Positions 11,347 to 20,880 are shown, counted from the stretch's first letter. The stretch: DNA of 64,000 nt from Devosia sp. (GCF_028290625.1 NZ_JAQGJM010000008.1:62001-126000), one strand, 5' to 3'. The notes: generated by a model not told the origin, from the sequence alone. A program made the numbers and translations.

Positions 11347-11475
11347 ATGACGATCAAAGTTCGCCGCAGTGGACGTGTGGTGTGGAAGGGCGGCCCCGGC
11401 GATGGCCTCGGCGCCGTGACCACGCAGAGCGGTGCCATTCGCGACCATCCGTATGGCTTTCACAGCCGCTTTGGC
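11347..11475 (+). pseudogene. N-terminal remnant of an OsmC-family peroxidase
   Basis: ATG 11347, preceded by GTGAGGAC, opens MTIKVRRSGRVVWKGGPGDGLGAV, then TQSGAIRDHPYGFHSRFG. This is the start of OsmC/Ohr-type proteins (WxGG, STxSGAL, PYGFxSRF). The match stops abruptly at about 11470. The catalytic cysteines downstream are absent, and the remaining sequence to 11597 is unrecognised. Confidence 0.65.
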
Positions 11476-11597
11476 GTTTCTACACCCAAGAGCCGACATT
11501 CGGCTTCCCGCCCCAAAACGGACCGCCGGCAACCGACCCCATTAGGACATTGAGATCGGCTTGATCTTTTCCCTTGAGCTGACATTCAGGGGAGCAC

Positions 11598-12533
11598 CTA
11601 GACTACAAGCGAGTTCCTTCTTCCTGTTGCTCGAAGTACGGCAGTGTGGCGAAATGGCGGAGCGCCGAACAGGCGCCGATATTCCCTTATGAATTGGGTT
11701 GAACTCTCGTAACCGACAAGCAATGCGGTCGATCCCACGTCCGTGTCCTCTTCGAGCATCAGCCGGCGCGCTTCGTGCAATCGAAGGTGCTTTTGGTATT
11801 GAACTGGGCTCATACCGGTAAAATCGTGAAAGTGTCGATGCAGCGTCGATATTCCCATCCCAGCCATTGATGCCAGTTGGTCGATGCTGAGCCGCTCCGC
11901 AAAGTGCTCACGCAACCAGGCCGCGGCTTTGGCTACCCGGTTCCCCTGTGAGCCCAAGAGGACGATTTGCTTCAGCCGGTTTCCGCTGGGGCCGGACAAA
12001 AGGCGGTACAGGATCTCGCGGTGGATCAGGCTGCTCAGGAACGAGATGTCCCCGGACGCATTAATGAGGCGCACCAAACGCGTCACCGCATCGAGGAACG
12101 CCCGGTCTATCATGGCGAAGGACATTGATGCCGGAGACTGTGCGGTCTGAGGCGGTCGAATATCGATCTCAGCCATCACCTGCCGTGCAAGGTTGAGGTC
12201 GAGATCAATACGCAGAGCGACATAGGGATTGTCAGGACTTGCCTCCTCGATAGTGACGATTGTCGGAAGCCCGATCTCGTTCAGGAGATATTGGTCCGGT
12301 TCATGCACATGGACGGTCTCGCCAAGGATTAGTTTCCGCGATCCTCGGACACAGATGCAGACCGATGCCTCCGCCATATGCGACGTTGGCGGGACCGCTT
12401 CAGCAATCCACCCGACGGTTAAGCCGGGCACAGACGTTTGCGAGCCTCGATTGGCCGCGAAATGGTCGGCAATAAGGGTCTCCAACTCGCAGCGAAGGTC
12501 TGCATCCGAATAGGTAGAAACGTCTTTGATCAT
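11598..12533 (-). CDS. AraC-family transcriptional regulator
   Basis: 311 residues. The N-terminal AraC_N-type sensing domain includes SVCICVRGSRKLILGETVHVHEPDQYLL. The C-terminal double helix-turn-helix includes LSIDQLASMAGMGISTLHRHF, FTGMSPVQYQKHLRLHEARRLM and VGYESSTQFIREYRRLFGAPP. This subfamily is often divergent from aldo/keto reductases or alcohol dehydrogenases. Here it is divergent from the AKR gene at 12746, which is its likely target. The first-domain cupin fold would bind a small effector that cannot be named. Confidence 0.9.
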   Translation of the reverse strand: MIKDVSTYSDADLRCELETLIADHFAANRGSQTSVPGLTVGWIAEAVPPTSHMAEASVCICVRGSRKLILGETVHVHEPDQYLLNEIGLPTIVTIEEASPDNPYVALRIDLDLNLARQVMAEIDIRPPQTAQSPASMSFAMIDRAFLDAVTRLVRLINASGDISFLSSLIHREILYRLLSGPSGNRLKQIVLLGSQGNRVAKAAAWLREHFAERLSIDQLASMAGMGISTLHRHFHDFTGMSPVQYQKHLRLHEARRLMLEEDTDVGSTALLVGYESSTQFIREYRRLFGAPPFRHTAVLRATGRRNSLVV

Positions 12534-12745
12534 GTGCAGATCAATGTTTCATACGCCGAAGAATGGCACCAGCCGTTTCTCATAGAAAGAGAGGATTGGG
12601 CAGTAAATTGCATCGATCAGGCTACCGCCGAACACTGCGCTCCCACTAGACAAAGCTCAGATCGCATCGACCTGCCACGGACCTCGATACCCGATCAGAC
12701 GGTTCACCCTGGCGGCCAGCGGCAATGCAAACCTGGAGAATTGGG

Positions 12746-13786
12746 ATGAAGTATAACCGGCTTGGCACGACCGGCCTTTTCGTTTCCGAGCTTGGATTCG
12801 GAGCTATGACTTTTGGCGAGAACCCAGGACAGCCTTCGCTTGGAGCACTTGATCAGGCTGAAGCCGGCAAGCTCATTTCGACGGCTCTTGAGGCGGGCGT
12901 CAATCTCTTTGACACCGCCGACGCCTATGCCCAGGGTGAATCGGAACGCATTCTAGGCGAAGCGTTGCGCAGCTTTGGGGCGCCCCGGGAAAGCTATCTT
13001 ATTGCGACCAAGGCGTTTGGACCCATGGGAGCGGGAACCAATGATGCCGGCGCCTCGCGCGGCCATTTGATGGATGCCGTGAAGAACAGCCTAAAGCGCC
13101 TGGGCACCGATCACATTGATCTCTACCAGATTCACGGCTTCGATGCCGCAACGCCGATGGACGAGACGCTTCGAGCGCTCGATGACCTGGTTCGGCAGGG
13201 CCACGTTCGTTATGTCGGCGTTTCCAACTGGGCGGCGTGGCAGGTCGCCATGGCGCTTGGCATTTCGGACCGCCTTGGGATTAGCCGCCTCAGTTCGGTT
13301 CAGGCTTACTATTCCATCGCTGGTCGCGACCTCGAACGAGAGATTGCACCATTGCTTCTTGACCAGGGTCTTGGGCTGCTGGTGTGGAGTCCCCTTGCCG
13401 GCGGCTTCCTGAGCGGCAAGAAGCGGAGGGGGAGCGATGCGCCGGAAGGCAGTCGCTGGGCAGCCAATGCATTTCCACCGCTCGATCAGGAGCGGACCTA
13501 TGACGCGCTCGACATCATGCAGCCGATTGCAAGTGCCCATGGCGCTTCAATCGCGCAGGTTGCGTTGGCCTGGCTATTGCACCAGAAGGTCGTTTCATCG
13601 GTCTTGATCGGTGCCAAGCGCATGGATCAGCTGGTCGACAATCTGGGCGCGGCAAACATCGCGCTTGCGACGGACGAACTCGCCGCAATCGCCAACGTCA
13701 GCAAGCTGCCAGCGGAATATCCAGGTTGGATGATCGATATGTGGGGCCAGGCGCGTAGTATCCAGCTGGCAGCGTCCAATCGCTGA
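12746..13786 (+). CDS. Aldo/keto reductase
   Basis: A 346-residue (beta/alpha)8 NADPH-dependent reductase. Visible motifs are the N-terminal LGTTGLFVSELGFGAMTFG, DTADAYAQGESE with the catalytic Asp and Tyr, Lys in ATKAFG, the active-site His in LYQIHGFD, VGVSNWAAW, and the cofactor-binding tail (SSVLIGAKRMDQLVDNL). It belongs to the AKR family often called oxidoreductase YajO/Tas-like; the substrate is unknown. ATG 12746 has GGAG 8 bases upstream. It is divergent from the AraC-type regulator. Confidence 0.9.
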   Translation: MKYNRLGTTGLFVSELGFGAMTFGENPGQPSLGALDQAEAGKLISTALEAGVNLFDTADAYAQGESERILGEALRSFGAPRESYLIATKAFGPMGAGTNDAGASRGHLMDAVKNSLKRLGTDHIDLYQIHGFDAATPMDETLRALDDLVRQGHVRYVGVSNWAAWQVAMALGISDRLGISRLSSVQAYYSIAGRDLEREIAPLLLDQGLGLLVWSPLAGGFLSGKKRRGSDAPEGSRWAANAFPPLDQERTYDALDIMQPIASAHGASIAQVALAWLLHQKVVSSVLIGAKRMDQLVDNLGAANIALATDELAAIANVSKLPAEYPGWMIDMWGQARSIQLAASNR

Positions 13787-13904
13787 ATCCCCAACCTTCA
13801 GACGGATTTTGTCGCTGCCATCGTGGATACACCGTGGCGGCGGCAATCGCCCAGAGTGCCGCGATCTTACCGCAGTCGGTTGATCGTTCCGCTAGGGCCG
13901 CAGA

Positions 13905-14274
13905 GATGGGCCCCGCATTGCTACAGGGCTTTTAGCTGCGGCGGCAGCCACAATGGCGCGATCGATGCCGCCGATGCTGTCATGCGGCCTTCAGGCTGTC
14001 TTCGCCCGCCGCCAGCGACTTCCTCTTGATCTGGAATCTGGTCTCGGCAAATCCGGCCCGGGTCGCCGGTCTCAATGATCGCGGATCGTTCGATACCGGC
14101 TGCAGGGCGGACCTGATCCTCGTCGATGACGCCGATCCGGCGCATCCGCAAGTGGTGGCCACCATGGTTGGAGGAAAACTTGTCTATTCCTCCGGACGTC
14201 TCCGGCGTAAACCCGCTCTCGGCAAATTGGTCGTTTCCATTAAAAACGGGGACCACAAAGATAGAACGAAATAA
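13905..14274 (+). pseudogene. phnM: Remnant of phnM (phosphonate hydrolase)
   Basis: Two pieces in different frames match PhnM, the triphosphate diphosphatase of the C-P lyase pathway. The first, near 13917, is YRAFSCGGSHNGAIDAADA (family: RGGSHSGN...). The second, at 14026-14274, is LVSANPARVAGLNDRGSF ... GCRADLILVDDADPAHPQVVATMVGGKLVY. The conserved SDY segment between them is lost. No other phn gene is nearby, so this is a leftover of a lost phosphonate operon. Confidence 0.65.
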
Positions 14275-15008
14275 GAACATATCGCAAGTCAAAGCGGGTT
14301 GATCCAACTCATGGCTCGTGAGGTCCGCCGGGCATCGATCGGAACTGGCCGTGCCCACCGAATACTCGCATCCGCGATTCAGTGGACGCGCTGAATGCTC
14401 ATTTGCAAGATACGCTCCGTCCGGGCGATGTCGGCTGGCGGCACACTCAGGTAGATTGTCGGCTGGAGCTTTCCAGCCAAGTCAGATCTTTGGAAGGCCG
14501 CCGAGTCGGGCATCGACCTGCAGATGTTGATGTTGCAGTAGGGGGTCGCTGGTGCTGCGAGGAAACCCATAGCTTGGGGGCTCTGGTGGGCTTCCTCGCA
14601 GCCACGCCGGTTCTGCCCGAGCGATTGGGCTGGATCATGGTTCGATAGTGGCAACAAAAAGCCCGCGGGTGAGGGCGGGCTAGGGGCCTTGGAGGTGGTG
14701 GTGGCTACTGCCCCCTGTCCGGCAACGGCCCGAATGATCGCCTCGACGTTTCAGGCCGCTATGGCGATGACATCCATGTAGACCACCGACACCCAGGGGG
14801 CCGTGCGTCGAGGCCCGACGTCGCCGGCCTATTGGTATTTGGTGGACGACGATCGGCGCCATGCTCCTATCGCGGATCAGCGAAGAAGGCTGCAATCGCC
14901 CAGCTCGTGGCGTTCGACAGCACGGTGTCAGGCTACTCAAAAATCCAGTACACTACGAGGCCTGCTGATGATTCAAGCGGCGCAAACGGGCTGCGGCTCG
15001 AGGATCGC
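14275..15008. other. Gap with decayed sequence, no identifiable gene
   Basis: The reverse strand at 14379-14590 has a protein-like frame (AAFQRSDLAGKLQ, then PADIARTERILQMSIQRV) that looks like the end of a gene, but I do not recognise the family. A reverse-strand terminator lies at 14656-14681. The rest, 14690-15008, shows only short chance frames. Confidence 0.3.
14656..14681 (-). terminator. Reverse-strand intrinsic terminator
   Basis: Stem AGCCCGC / GCGGGCT around an 8-base loop, with a run of five T on the reverse strand. No intact gene ends just before it, so it probably served a gene now decayed. Confidence 0.6.
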
Positions 15009-15779
15009 TCACTTCGGATCCCGGGTGGCAATGACAGATGCAATCCCATCGAGAATCCGTTCCAGGCCAAATTCGAAGATCTCTTGACCCCAGAACTCTT
15101 CGTCCCGCTCCGCATTCGCAGCGGTACCGACCCTGACTATGAGCGGGAACCGTCTGGGGTCGTACACCCGTTCCAGAACGGGCATGGCCTCAAGCCACCA
15201 TTCGGAGTCGTCGAGGCCGCTTTCTTCCCGCTCCTTGAGCAACTGCGAGTCTATTCGGCTTGAATGGATGACATGGGTGCGCACTAGGGCGAGCGACTGA
15301 TCCATCTCGAAGTCGGTCAGGCCGATCTTGTCGACGACCCGTAGTTCCAGCTCGTGCTTACGGGCTTCGTAGGGCCCCATCGGCGAGCGAACCGGCATCA
15401 ACTCGTGCAGCCATGGGTGCGCGTTATGAAGCGCCAGGTTGGCCCGTGCGACGTCGCGCATCCCGGCGCGCCAATCCATTGGGTTCGGCTCGCTTCCGTC
15501 TGGGTAGAGGCCCCTGTAGGCCTTGTCGACCATGAGGGCGATCAGTGTCTGCTTGCTCGGCACGACTGTGTACATCGCCATCGCTCGTACGCCAAGACGT
15601 GACGCGATGTTGCGGACGGACAGCGCCGCAACGCCGTCCTGCTGGGCGAGAGAAATCCCGGCGTCCACGAAGTCGTTGATGGACATTCCGGTGCGGCCGA
15701 TGGCGCGCGAATGGGAAGCCCACAGCAGGCTCATGGTTTCCGCGAGCGCGCGCGGCCGCTCTTTCCCGCTTCCAGTCAT
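15009..15779 (-). CDS. TetR/AcrR-family regulator with TetR_C-type ligand domain
   Basis: 256 residues. The N-terminal helix-turn-helix is MSINDFVDAGISLAQQDGVAALSVRNIASRLGVRAMAMYTVVPSKQTLIALMVDKAY. The long C-terminal domain (DWRAGMRDVARANLALHNAHPWL ... EEFWGQEIFEFGLERILDGI) is of the TetR_C_1 class, which includes antibiotic-responsive repressors. ATG 15779 has GAGG 5 bases upstream. It is divergent from the SRPBCC gene at 15919 and a palindrome lies between them, so that gene and itself are the expected targets. Confidence 0.88.
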   Translation of the reverse strand: MTGSGKERPRALAETMSLLWASHSRAIGRTGMSINDFVDAGISLAQQDGVAALSVRNIASRLGVRAMAMYTVVPSKQTLIALMVDKAYRGLYPDGSEPNPMDWRAGMRDVARANLALHNAHPWLHELMPVRSPMGPYEARKHELELRVVDKIGLTDFEMDQSLALVRTHVIHSSRIDSQLLKEREESGLDDSEWWLEAMPVLERVYDPRRFPLIVRVGTAANAERDEEFWGQEIFEFGLERILDGIASVIATRDPK

Positions 15780-15844
15780 GATGCCTCGAAAAGTGTGCCG
15801 CTGGTCATCATAACGCAATTCCCGGTTGACGCCAGAAGTAGCAC

Positions 15845-15857
15845 GATACACTGTATC
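15845..15857. promoter_or_regulatory. Candidate TetR operator
   Basis: GATACACTGTATC, with perfect half-sites ATACA and TGTAT around one base. It sits in the 139-base region between the divergent TetR-type and SRPBCC genes. Short palindromes in this position are typical repressor sites. The assignment rests on position and symmetry only. Confidence 0.5.
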
Positions 15858-15918
15858 ATACCATGCATCGAATCGTACCGAAACACGTGTCGATTAATCC
15901 GACCAGGGGACCTTTGAG

Positions 15919-16416
15919 ATGGCCGAGACAGATCCGGCGTGGGACGAGATCCACGAAAAATACTCTCGGAAGGGGCTGATTGATCATAACGCGCCGGTGC
16001 AGGCCGACGGAGAAATTGACATCGCCGCGCCGCCCGAAAGGGTCTGGGCCGCGCTGACCCACGTGGCTGGATGGCACCACATTCGCGCCGACATTTCCGA
16101 TGTGACCATGCACGGCTCCGTAGCGACGAATTCGCCGTTCACCTGGTCGACGCAAGGTCTCGGCCTCTCGTCCAGGTTCGGCCTGGTCTCCCCCGTTAGC
16201 GAAGTGGCCTGGAGCACGTCGACACGGGGATTGGTCATGTCGGCTCACTACGAGTTGGAACGGCGCGGCGACGGAAACACGCTGCTCAAAGGCCATGAAG
16301 CGTTTACAGCGCCGATGTTTCCACAACTCGGCAACGATGAACTGAGGGCCAATATTCGCAGCTGGTTGGAAGGCGTGAAGGCTGTCGCCGAGCGAGCCGG
16401 GCCCAGTCACACCTAA
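15919..16416 (+). CDS. SRPBCC (START/polyketide-cyclase fold) protein
   Basis: 165 residues of the SRPBCC fold. The first strand and helix are GEIDIAAPPERVWAALTHVAGW. The middle is FTWSTQGLGLSSRFGLVSPVSEVAWSTSTRG, where the family has FRW...G. The long C-terminal helix is ELRANIRSWLEGVKAVAER. Such proteins bind hydrophobic ligands or act as cyclases. The ribosome site GGGGA precedes ATG 15919. It is divergent from the TetR-type regulator and likely repressed by it. Confidence 0.85.
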   Translation: MAETDPAWDEIHEKYSRKGLIDHNAPVQADGEIDIAAPPERVWAALTHVAGWHHIRADISDVTMHGSVATNSPFTWSTQGLGLSSRFGLVSPVSEVAWSTSTRGLVMSAHYELERRGDGNTLLKGHEAFTAPMFPQLGNDELRANIRSWLEGVKAVAERAGPSHT

Positions 16417-16658
16417 CGTCGCAACGACGTTGACCATTCCATCGCGGAGGGGCCGCAGCGGCACCAGACTGCCGAGCACCTTCATGCCATCATTGCCGGC
16501 GCGACGTTTACAATGGCCGCGACCGACGGCTTGCGCGCGCCGCGATGGTGGAACGCGGATCGTTCCGCATCCGCTAGAATTCGCCTGTCGTTCAGCCTGG
16601 TGTCAGGAAGGTGCGCTAGAGTCCAGCATTCGCAATCCGCGCAAGATTTGGGTCATCC

Positions 16659-17168
16659 ATGCAAAATCGACAGCTCGCAGGTTACTCTGGCCTTCAGATC
16701 GGCCTCCATTGGCTCATCGCCGCATTGGTGTTTTTTCAACTCGTGTTCGGCGAGAGCATGACCACCGTCGTCGACGCAAACGCGGAAGGCACCGCAGCGT
16801 CACCGGCCGACATTGCATTCAGCACTGCACACTACTGGTTTGGTCTGTCTATTCTGGCCCTTGTCGCAATGCGGCTCGCCTTGCGACTGGTGCAGGGCGT
16901 GCCGCCCAAAACCAATGAAACCTCGACCTGGATGTCACTTGCGGCAAAGCTCGTGCATTGGTTGTTCTACGGCTTGCTGATTGCCGTCCCGGTTGTCGGC
17001 CTGTTGGCCCTTTATGTTGCGCCAGACCTTGGCGACATTCATGCCCTCGCCAAGCCGGCCTTCATCATCCTGATTTCGCTCCATGTCATCGCTGCACTCT
17101 TTCACCAGTTGGTCCTCAAAGACGGAACCCTCAAAAGGATGTTTGTATCGTCGGGACGAACTCGCTGA
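16659..17168 (+). CDS. Cytochrome b561-type membrane cytochrome
   Basis: A 169-residue four-helix integral membrane cytochrome b. Candidate haem ligands are His in GLHWLIAA (helix 1), the helix-2 His near HYWFGLS, His in KLVHWLFYGLL (helix 3) and His in ISLHVIAALFHQ (helix 4). Family members move electrons between quinol and a periplasmic acceptor and can oxidise superoxide. It ends with a basic cytoplasmic tail. There is no partner gene; the kinase downstream appears to be separately expressed. Confidence 0.9.
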   Translation: MQNRQLAGYSGLQIGLHWLIAALVFFQLVFGESMTTVVDANAEGTAASPADIAFSTAHYWFGLSILALVAMRLALRLVQGVPPKTNETSTWMSLAAKLVHWLFYGLLIAVPVVGLLALYVAPDLGDIHALAKPAFIILISLHVIAALFHQLVLKDGTLKRMFVSSGRTR

Positions 17169-17226
17169 CCCTCCGAAGGATTGTTGATCGTAATCCTTGA
17201 ACGGATCAGCCGAATCCGCGATTCCC

Positions 17227-17448
17227 TCAGCGCTGCCCACGCCCGTCCCATTTCTCCGGCCACCACTTGATGATGTCGGACAGATACTGGTCGAACGGAT
17301 CGCCTTTGTCCTCATCGACGCCAGGTGCCACCTCCGAATGGAGACTTGAGAGTAGCCAGCCGGCACGCTCAGGCTTCGAAGCTTCTGCGAACACTTTCAA
17401 CAGGTTATCGTCGCTGCAGCGATGGAGCACGGCCTTGTTTGCCGTCAC
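17227..17448 (-). CDS. Small hypothetical protein
   Basis: A 73-residue acidic frame starting at GTG 17448, ending FDQYLSDIIKWWPEKWDGRGQR. Its composition (balanced charges, three Trp near the end) looks protein-like, whereas the overlapping forward frames look like shadows. A GGAGG sits 13 bases before the GTG, longer than usual. I do not recognise a family. It is convergent with the cytochrome gene. Confidence 0.45.
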   Translation of the reverse strand: MTANKAVLHRCSDDNLLKVFAEASKPERAGWLLSSLHSEVAPGVDEDKGDPFDQYLSDIIKWWPEKWDGRGQR

Positions 17449-17627
17449 CAGCAGGGAAACGCCTCCATTTCGATTCGCATAATATGCGGTCCGGAACAGC
17501 GGCTTGGCTGCTGGAGGTCAAGCTGGCGGGCTTCCAGAGGCTCGCGAAATCAAGCACCGTGCCGAGATCCCGGAGGATGTTCTATTCAGCCGTGGCGCGA
17601 CAGCATGGAATAGGGCAAAAAGTGCTG

Positions 17628-18983
17628 ATGCCCACTTCTACCCGACAGCTTATCCGGTCAACTTCTGCGTTCCTGCTTGTCGGGTTCGTTGCTCTTATGG
17701 CCATCGTGGGCACGAACTTCTGGCTGGGGGAGCGGGCACAAGCCTATTTCGCCGACGCGATGGCCGCACGCGATACGCGCGTTGCTGCCGTGGAACTGCG
17801 CAATGCGATGCAGACGGCCGAATCCAGCCAGCGTGGCTTCATCATTACCGGCAATGAAATCTACCTTGCGCCATACCAGTCCGCCAAAGCGCAGGAACAA
17901 AGATACCTGCTGGCGCTGCAATCGCTGCTGCTCCCCTATCCCAACGCGGACGCGACGCTCAGCCGCCTATCGGAAATCCTCGCGACAAAATTCGACGAAT
18001 TCGATCGCACCATTGCCCTCAAGCGGGACGGGCGCGACGACGACGTCATCGCCATCATCCTGACGAACAGCGGCAAAGCGCTGACCGACGAAGCCAACGT
18101 GTTCTTCGCCGGCATCATCGGGATGGCCGACAGTCGGTTGACGGCCGGCGTCGCCGAGCAGAGCGCCAATGCAGCGTGGCTTCGCCTCGTGTCTGGAATA
18201 GGCGCGCTGGTCATCGTCGCAGTGGTCGGCGGGGCGGCCTATGGCATCACCCGATATACGCGAGAACTGCGCGCGACGGGCAACGAGGTCACCACGCTCA
18301 ACAACGAGCTCGAGCGGCGCGTCTCGACCAGAACGGCTGACCTGGCGATCGAGCGGGACCGGGCCGGGGTTTTGCTGGCAGAGGTCAACCACCGCGTCGC
18401 CAATAGCCTGTCGCTGGTGTCGTCCCTGATCACGCTGCAATCGCGGGCGGTCGCGGACCAGGTTGCCAAGGACGCGCTGGCGGAAACGCAGGAGCGCATC
18501 TTCGCCATCTCGCTGGTACACAAGCGGCTCTATGGTTCTGCCGATGTGCGGTCCGTGCAGCTGGATGAATACCTGACGGGGTTGCTGGAGCACCTGAGCA
18601 CCTCGCTGCGCGGCCAGGGGCATGGCGTGTCTTTGTCTTTTGCCATCGAGCCGATCGACCTCGATACCGACGCGAGCATCAGCCTGGGCGTGATCATCAC
18701 CGAACTGGTGACCAACGCGTTCAAATACGCCTATCCCGATGGGGTCGGTGAGGTTCGGGTGCGTCTCGGCAAAGCCGGCGAACAGATTGAGCTGACCGTC
18801 GAAGACGACGGTGTCGGCCGGGCCGAGGGGGCGCCAGCCAAGGGGACTGGTGTCGGGACCCGCATCGTTAAGGCGATGTGCATGAGCCTGTCTGCAACAA
18901 TCGAATACCGCGGCCGCCAGCCAGGCACGGCCGCCTATCTGAGCTTCACGCCGAAATCGACTCCGTCCGCTGTCGTAGAGTAG
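17628..18983 (+). CDS. CHASE3-domain HWE/HisKA_2 sensor histidine kinase
   Basis: A membrane kinase of about 451 residues. Helix 1 is residues ~9-31 (STSAFLLVGFVALMAIVG). A periplasmic CHASE3 domain follows (AVELRNAMQTAESSQRGFIITGNEIYL). Helix 2 comes next (LVSGIGALVIVAVVGGAAYGI), then a coiled linker (LNNELERRVSTRTADL). The H-box is LAEVNHRVANSLS (His ~255), and the ATPase domain has N-box (LVTNAFKYAY) and G-box (DDGVGR, GVGTRIV). ATG 17628 is chosen because it precedes helix 1; upstream in-frame sequence looks non-coding. The gene for a periplasmic binding protein follows 67 bases later, suggesting a sensory pair. Confidence 0.88.
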   Translation: MPTSTRQLIRSTSAFLLVGFVALMAIVGTNFWLGERAQAYFADAMAARDTRVAAVELRNAMQTAESSQRGFIITGNEIYLAPYQSAKAQEQRYLLALQSLLLPYPNADATLSRLSEILATKFDEFDRTIALKRDGRDDDVIAIILTNSGKALTDEANVFFAGIIGMADSRLTAGVAEQSANAAWLRLVSGIGALVIVAVVGGAAYGITRYTRELRATGNEVTTLNNELERRVSTRTADLAIERDRAGVLLAEVNHRVANSLSLVSSLITLQSRAVADQVAKDALAETQERIFAISLVHKRLYGSADVRSVQLDEYLTGLLEHLSTSLRGQGHGVSLSFAIEPIDLDTDASISLGVIITELVTNAFKYAYPDGVGEVRVRLGKAGEQIELTVEDDGVGRAEGAPAKGTGVGTRIVKAMCMSLSATIEYRGRQPGTAAYLSFTPKSTPSAVVE

Positions 18984-19050
18984 ACCGGTACACCGGATAT
19001 GTGAAAAGGTCCTCCAAAAGAGACGCCTATCGGCGCGGCGGTGAGGACGA

Positions 19051-20205
19051 ATGTCATTGTATCGAAGTGTTCGCTGGCGACTTGCGGTGCCTTTAACCCT
19101 CGTGCTTGCAACGATGATCGGCGCCAGTGTCGCAATTGCCCAGGAAGGGCCGCCCGGCATCACGCAACGCATGGTTTTTCCGACTTTCAATCCTTCCGCG
19201 CCAATGTGCACGGCGCCGCAGGGCGTTTCCCGGGTGCTGGCCTACGTGCAGGAGAATGAGCGCGATTTCCTGCAGGGCATCGGTTACGGGCTAGAAATGG
19301 CAGCGAAAGACCGTGGCCTTGAGTACCGCCACAGCATTACCGACAACGATGTCACCAAGGCGCTGCAGCAGATAGCGGCGTTTCACGAGGCGAAGGTCGG
19401 TGGTCTCGTCGCCACATCCTCGGATCCGACAGCGATCAGCAAAAGCCTGCAGCAGGCCATTTGGGCAGGCACCTTCGTCGGTACCGTCGTCCCGCCGCCA
19501 GCGACCTTGCTGCTCAACGCACCGCAATATGCGACCGGTAAGGCGCTTACGGATGCCGCCATCTCCCACATCAATGCCCATCTCGGCGGCAAGGCCAATG
19601 TGGTTCTGCTGACGCAGGACAGCATGGAATATCTGACGCCGCGGTTCGAAGCGATGCGCGACGGCTTCAATGCCATGCCAGGGGTGACGATCGTCGCCGA
19701 TATCGCGCCAAGTCCCGTGAGCAAGGAGGGCGGGTTCGCGACGATGAATACGATCCTTTTGGCCAATCCGAATATCGACGTCGTCTTGGGCGGCGACGCC
19801 GTCGTGCTGGGCGCGCTCGACGCCCTTCGGGCTGCTGGCAGAGACCGTCCCGACCAGTTTTTGGGTGGCATCGACGGCGACGGCGAAGGGGTGGCCGAAA
19901 TCATCAGGGGTGACAGCCCCTACAAGGCCAGCATCGCCCTATCCTCGCCGGTGTTTGGTTACGCGATGGGCCAATTTGTTGCCGACTGGCTGGACGGCAA
20001 AAGCGTGCCCCAGGCAATGGACATCCTTCCAGTCGCGTTGACGGCAGACAATATCGCTCAATATCAGGCCGACCTGGTCGATCCGGCAGCCGTCTTTGCC
20101 GATTCCGCCCGGCGCGGTGCCTACCTCAGGATGTACGGCAATATCTGCTTTGACACGCGCTACCAGTACGTCAACTTTCCATGGTCGTCGGAACTCAAAG
20201 ATTGA
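19051..20205 (+). CDS. Orphan periplasmic sugar-binding-type protein
   Basis: 384 residues with a cleavable signal peptide (LTLVLATMIGASVAIAQ) and a type-I periplasmic binding fold (Peripla_BP_4 like). Recognisable parts are FLQGIGYGLEMAAKDRGLEYRH, GGLVATSSDPTAISKSLQQA, IDVVLGGDAVVLGALDALRAAG and FLGGIDGDGEGVAEI. Two Cys (PMCTAPQ near the start, NICFDTRY near the end) could form a disulfide. No permease or ATPase gene is adjacent. It follows the CHASE3 kinase, so it may present a ligand to that kinase, as ChvE does for VirA; that role is inference. Confidence 0.85.
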   Translation: MSLYRSVRWRLAVPLTLVLATMIGASVAIAQEGPPGITQRMVFPTFNPSAPMCTAPQGVSRVLAYVQENERDFLQGIGYGLEMAAKDRGLEYRHSITDNDVTKALQQIAAFHEAKVGGLVATSSDPTAISKSLQQAIWAGTFVGTVVPPPATLLLNAPQYATGKALTDAAISHINAHLGGKANVVLLTQDSMEYLTPRFEAMRDGFNAMPGVTIVADIAPSPVSKEGGFATMNTILLANPNIDVVLGGDAVVLGALDALRAAGRDRPDQFLGGIDGDGEGVAEIIRGDSPYKASIALSSPVFGYAMGQFVADWLDGKSVPQAMDILPVALTADNIAQYQADLVDPAAVFADSARRGAYLRMYGNICFDTRYQYVNFPWSSELKD

Positions 20206-20617
20206 CGGGTCGCCCCGGCACCTTCGTCGGTTCGCGCTGCATTTTTGACCCCTGACCGCAGCATACCATCAGGAGCCTGCGGACCGGTTCCCAATATTAA
20301 TGGTCCGACAGCGCGCAATCGTAGCTGCGAAAGCCTGCGTACTACGAGGCTACACAGCCCATGTCGCGGTCGCCCGATTGCATGGTGGAAATGTTACTGT
20401 CTTCCGAGCGAGCGGAAGAATAGACCAAGGACAAATTGGACCATCGTTTTCTTCGTCGGAATTGCCGTCCCAAGGAAACCAGCTCGCACGCGGCTGCTGA
20501 GGCGGAGCGCAGTGGGGATCGGGCCTGGCCCGATTCCGATTGGATTCAACGCGACTACGCTGATGACATTTCGCCGGGCGGTGAAGGGCAGCTTTATTCC
20601 TGCCGCCCCTGCGAACC
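20206..20617. other. Gap, possibly the lost start of the flavodoxin remnant
   Basis: About 410 bases with no recognisable frame. The downstream flavodoxin fragment lacks its N-terminal phosphate-binding loop, which would have lain here, so part of this stretch is probably decayed coding sequence. Confidence 0.3.
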
Positions 20618-20880
20618 AAGATCGACGACATCGGCAGCTACGATGTTGTCTTCGTTGGCTCGCCGCTGTGGAACGTCCGCCTAACCGTCAGGAGCTTTGT
20701 CGCCGGCCAAGACCTCGCCGACCAGCACGTAACGCCTTTCGACGTAAATCGTCTGCCGACTCCGGCGGGTGCGCGAGGATATCGCGGGTGCTTGACGGGC
20801 TCGTGGTTCTCGGCGAGGACGCCGGCAGTGCGGGACAGGCAGTCGCGGAGTGGCTGGCGGCGGTGAAAACCAACAGGAAA
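20618..20880 (+). pseudogene. Flavodoxin-like remnant, frameshifted
   Basis: KIDDIGSYDVVFVGSPLWN and then TVRSFVAGQDLADQHVTPF match the central FMN-binding part of flavodoxins (YDxxFxGSPxW). After a frame change near 20760 the C-terminal end continues as DGLVVLGEDAGSAGQAVAEWL. The N-terminal FMN phosphate loop is missing, so the fragment cannot work. Confidence 0.6.

Noticed and set aside
17967..19211. A 414-codon reverse frame opposite the CHASE3 kinase
   Set aside because: Shadow of the kinase; no family features and no ribosome site.
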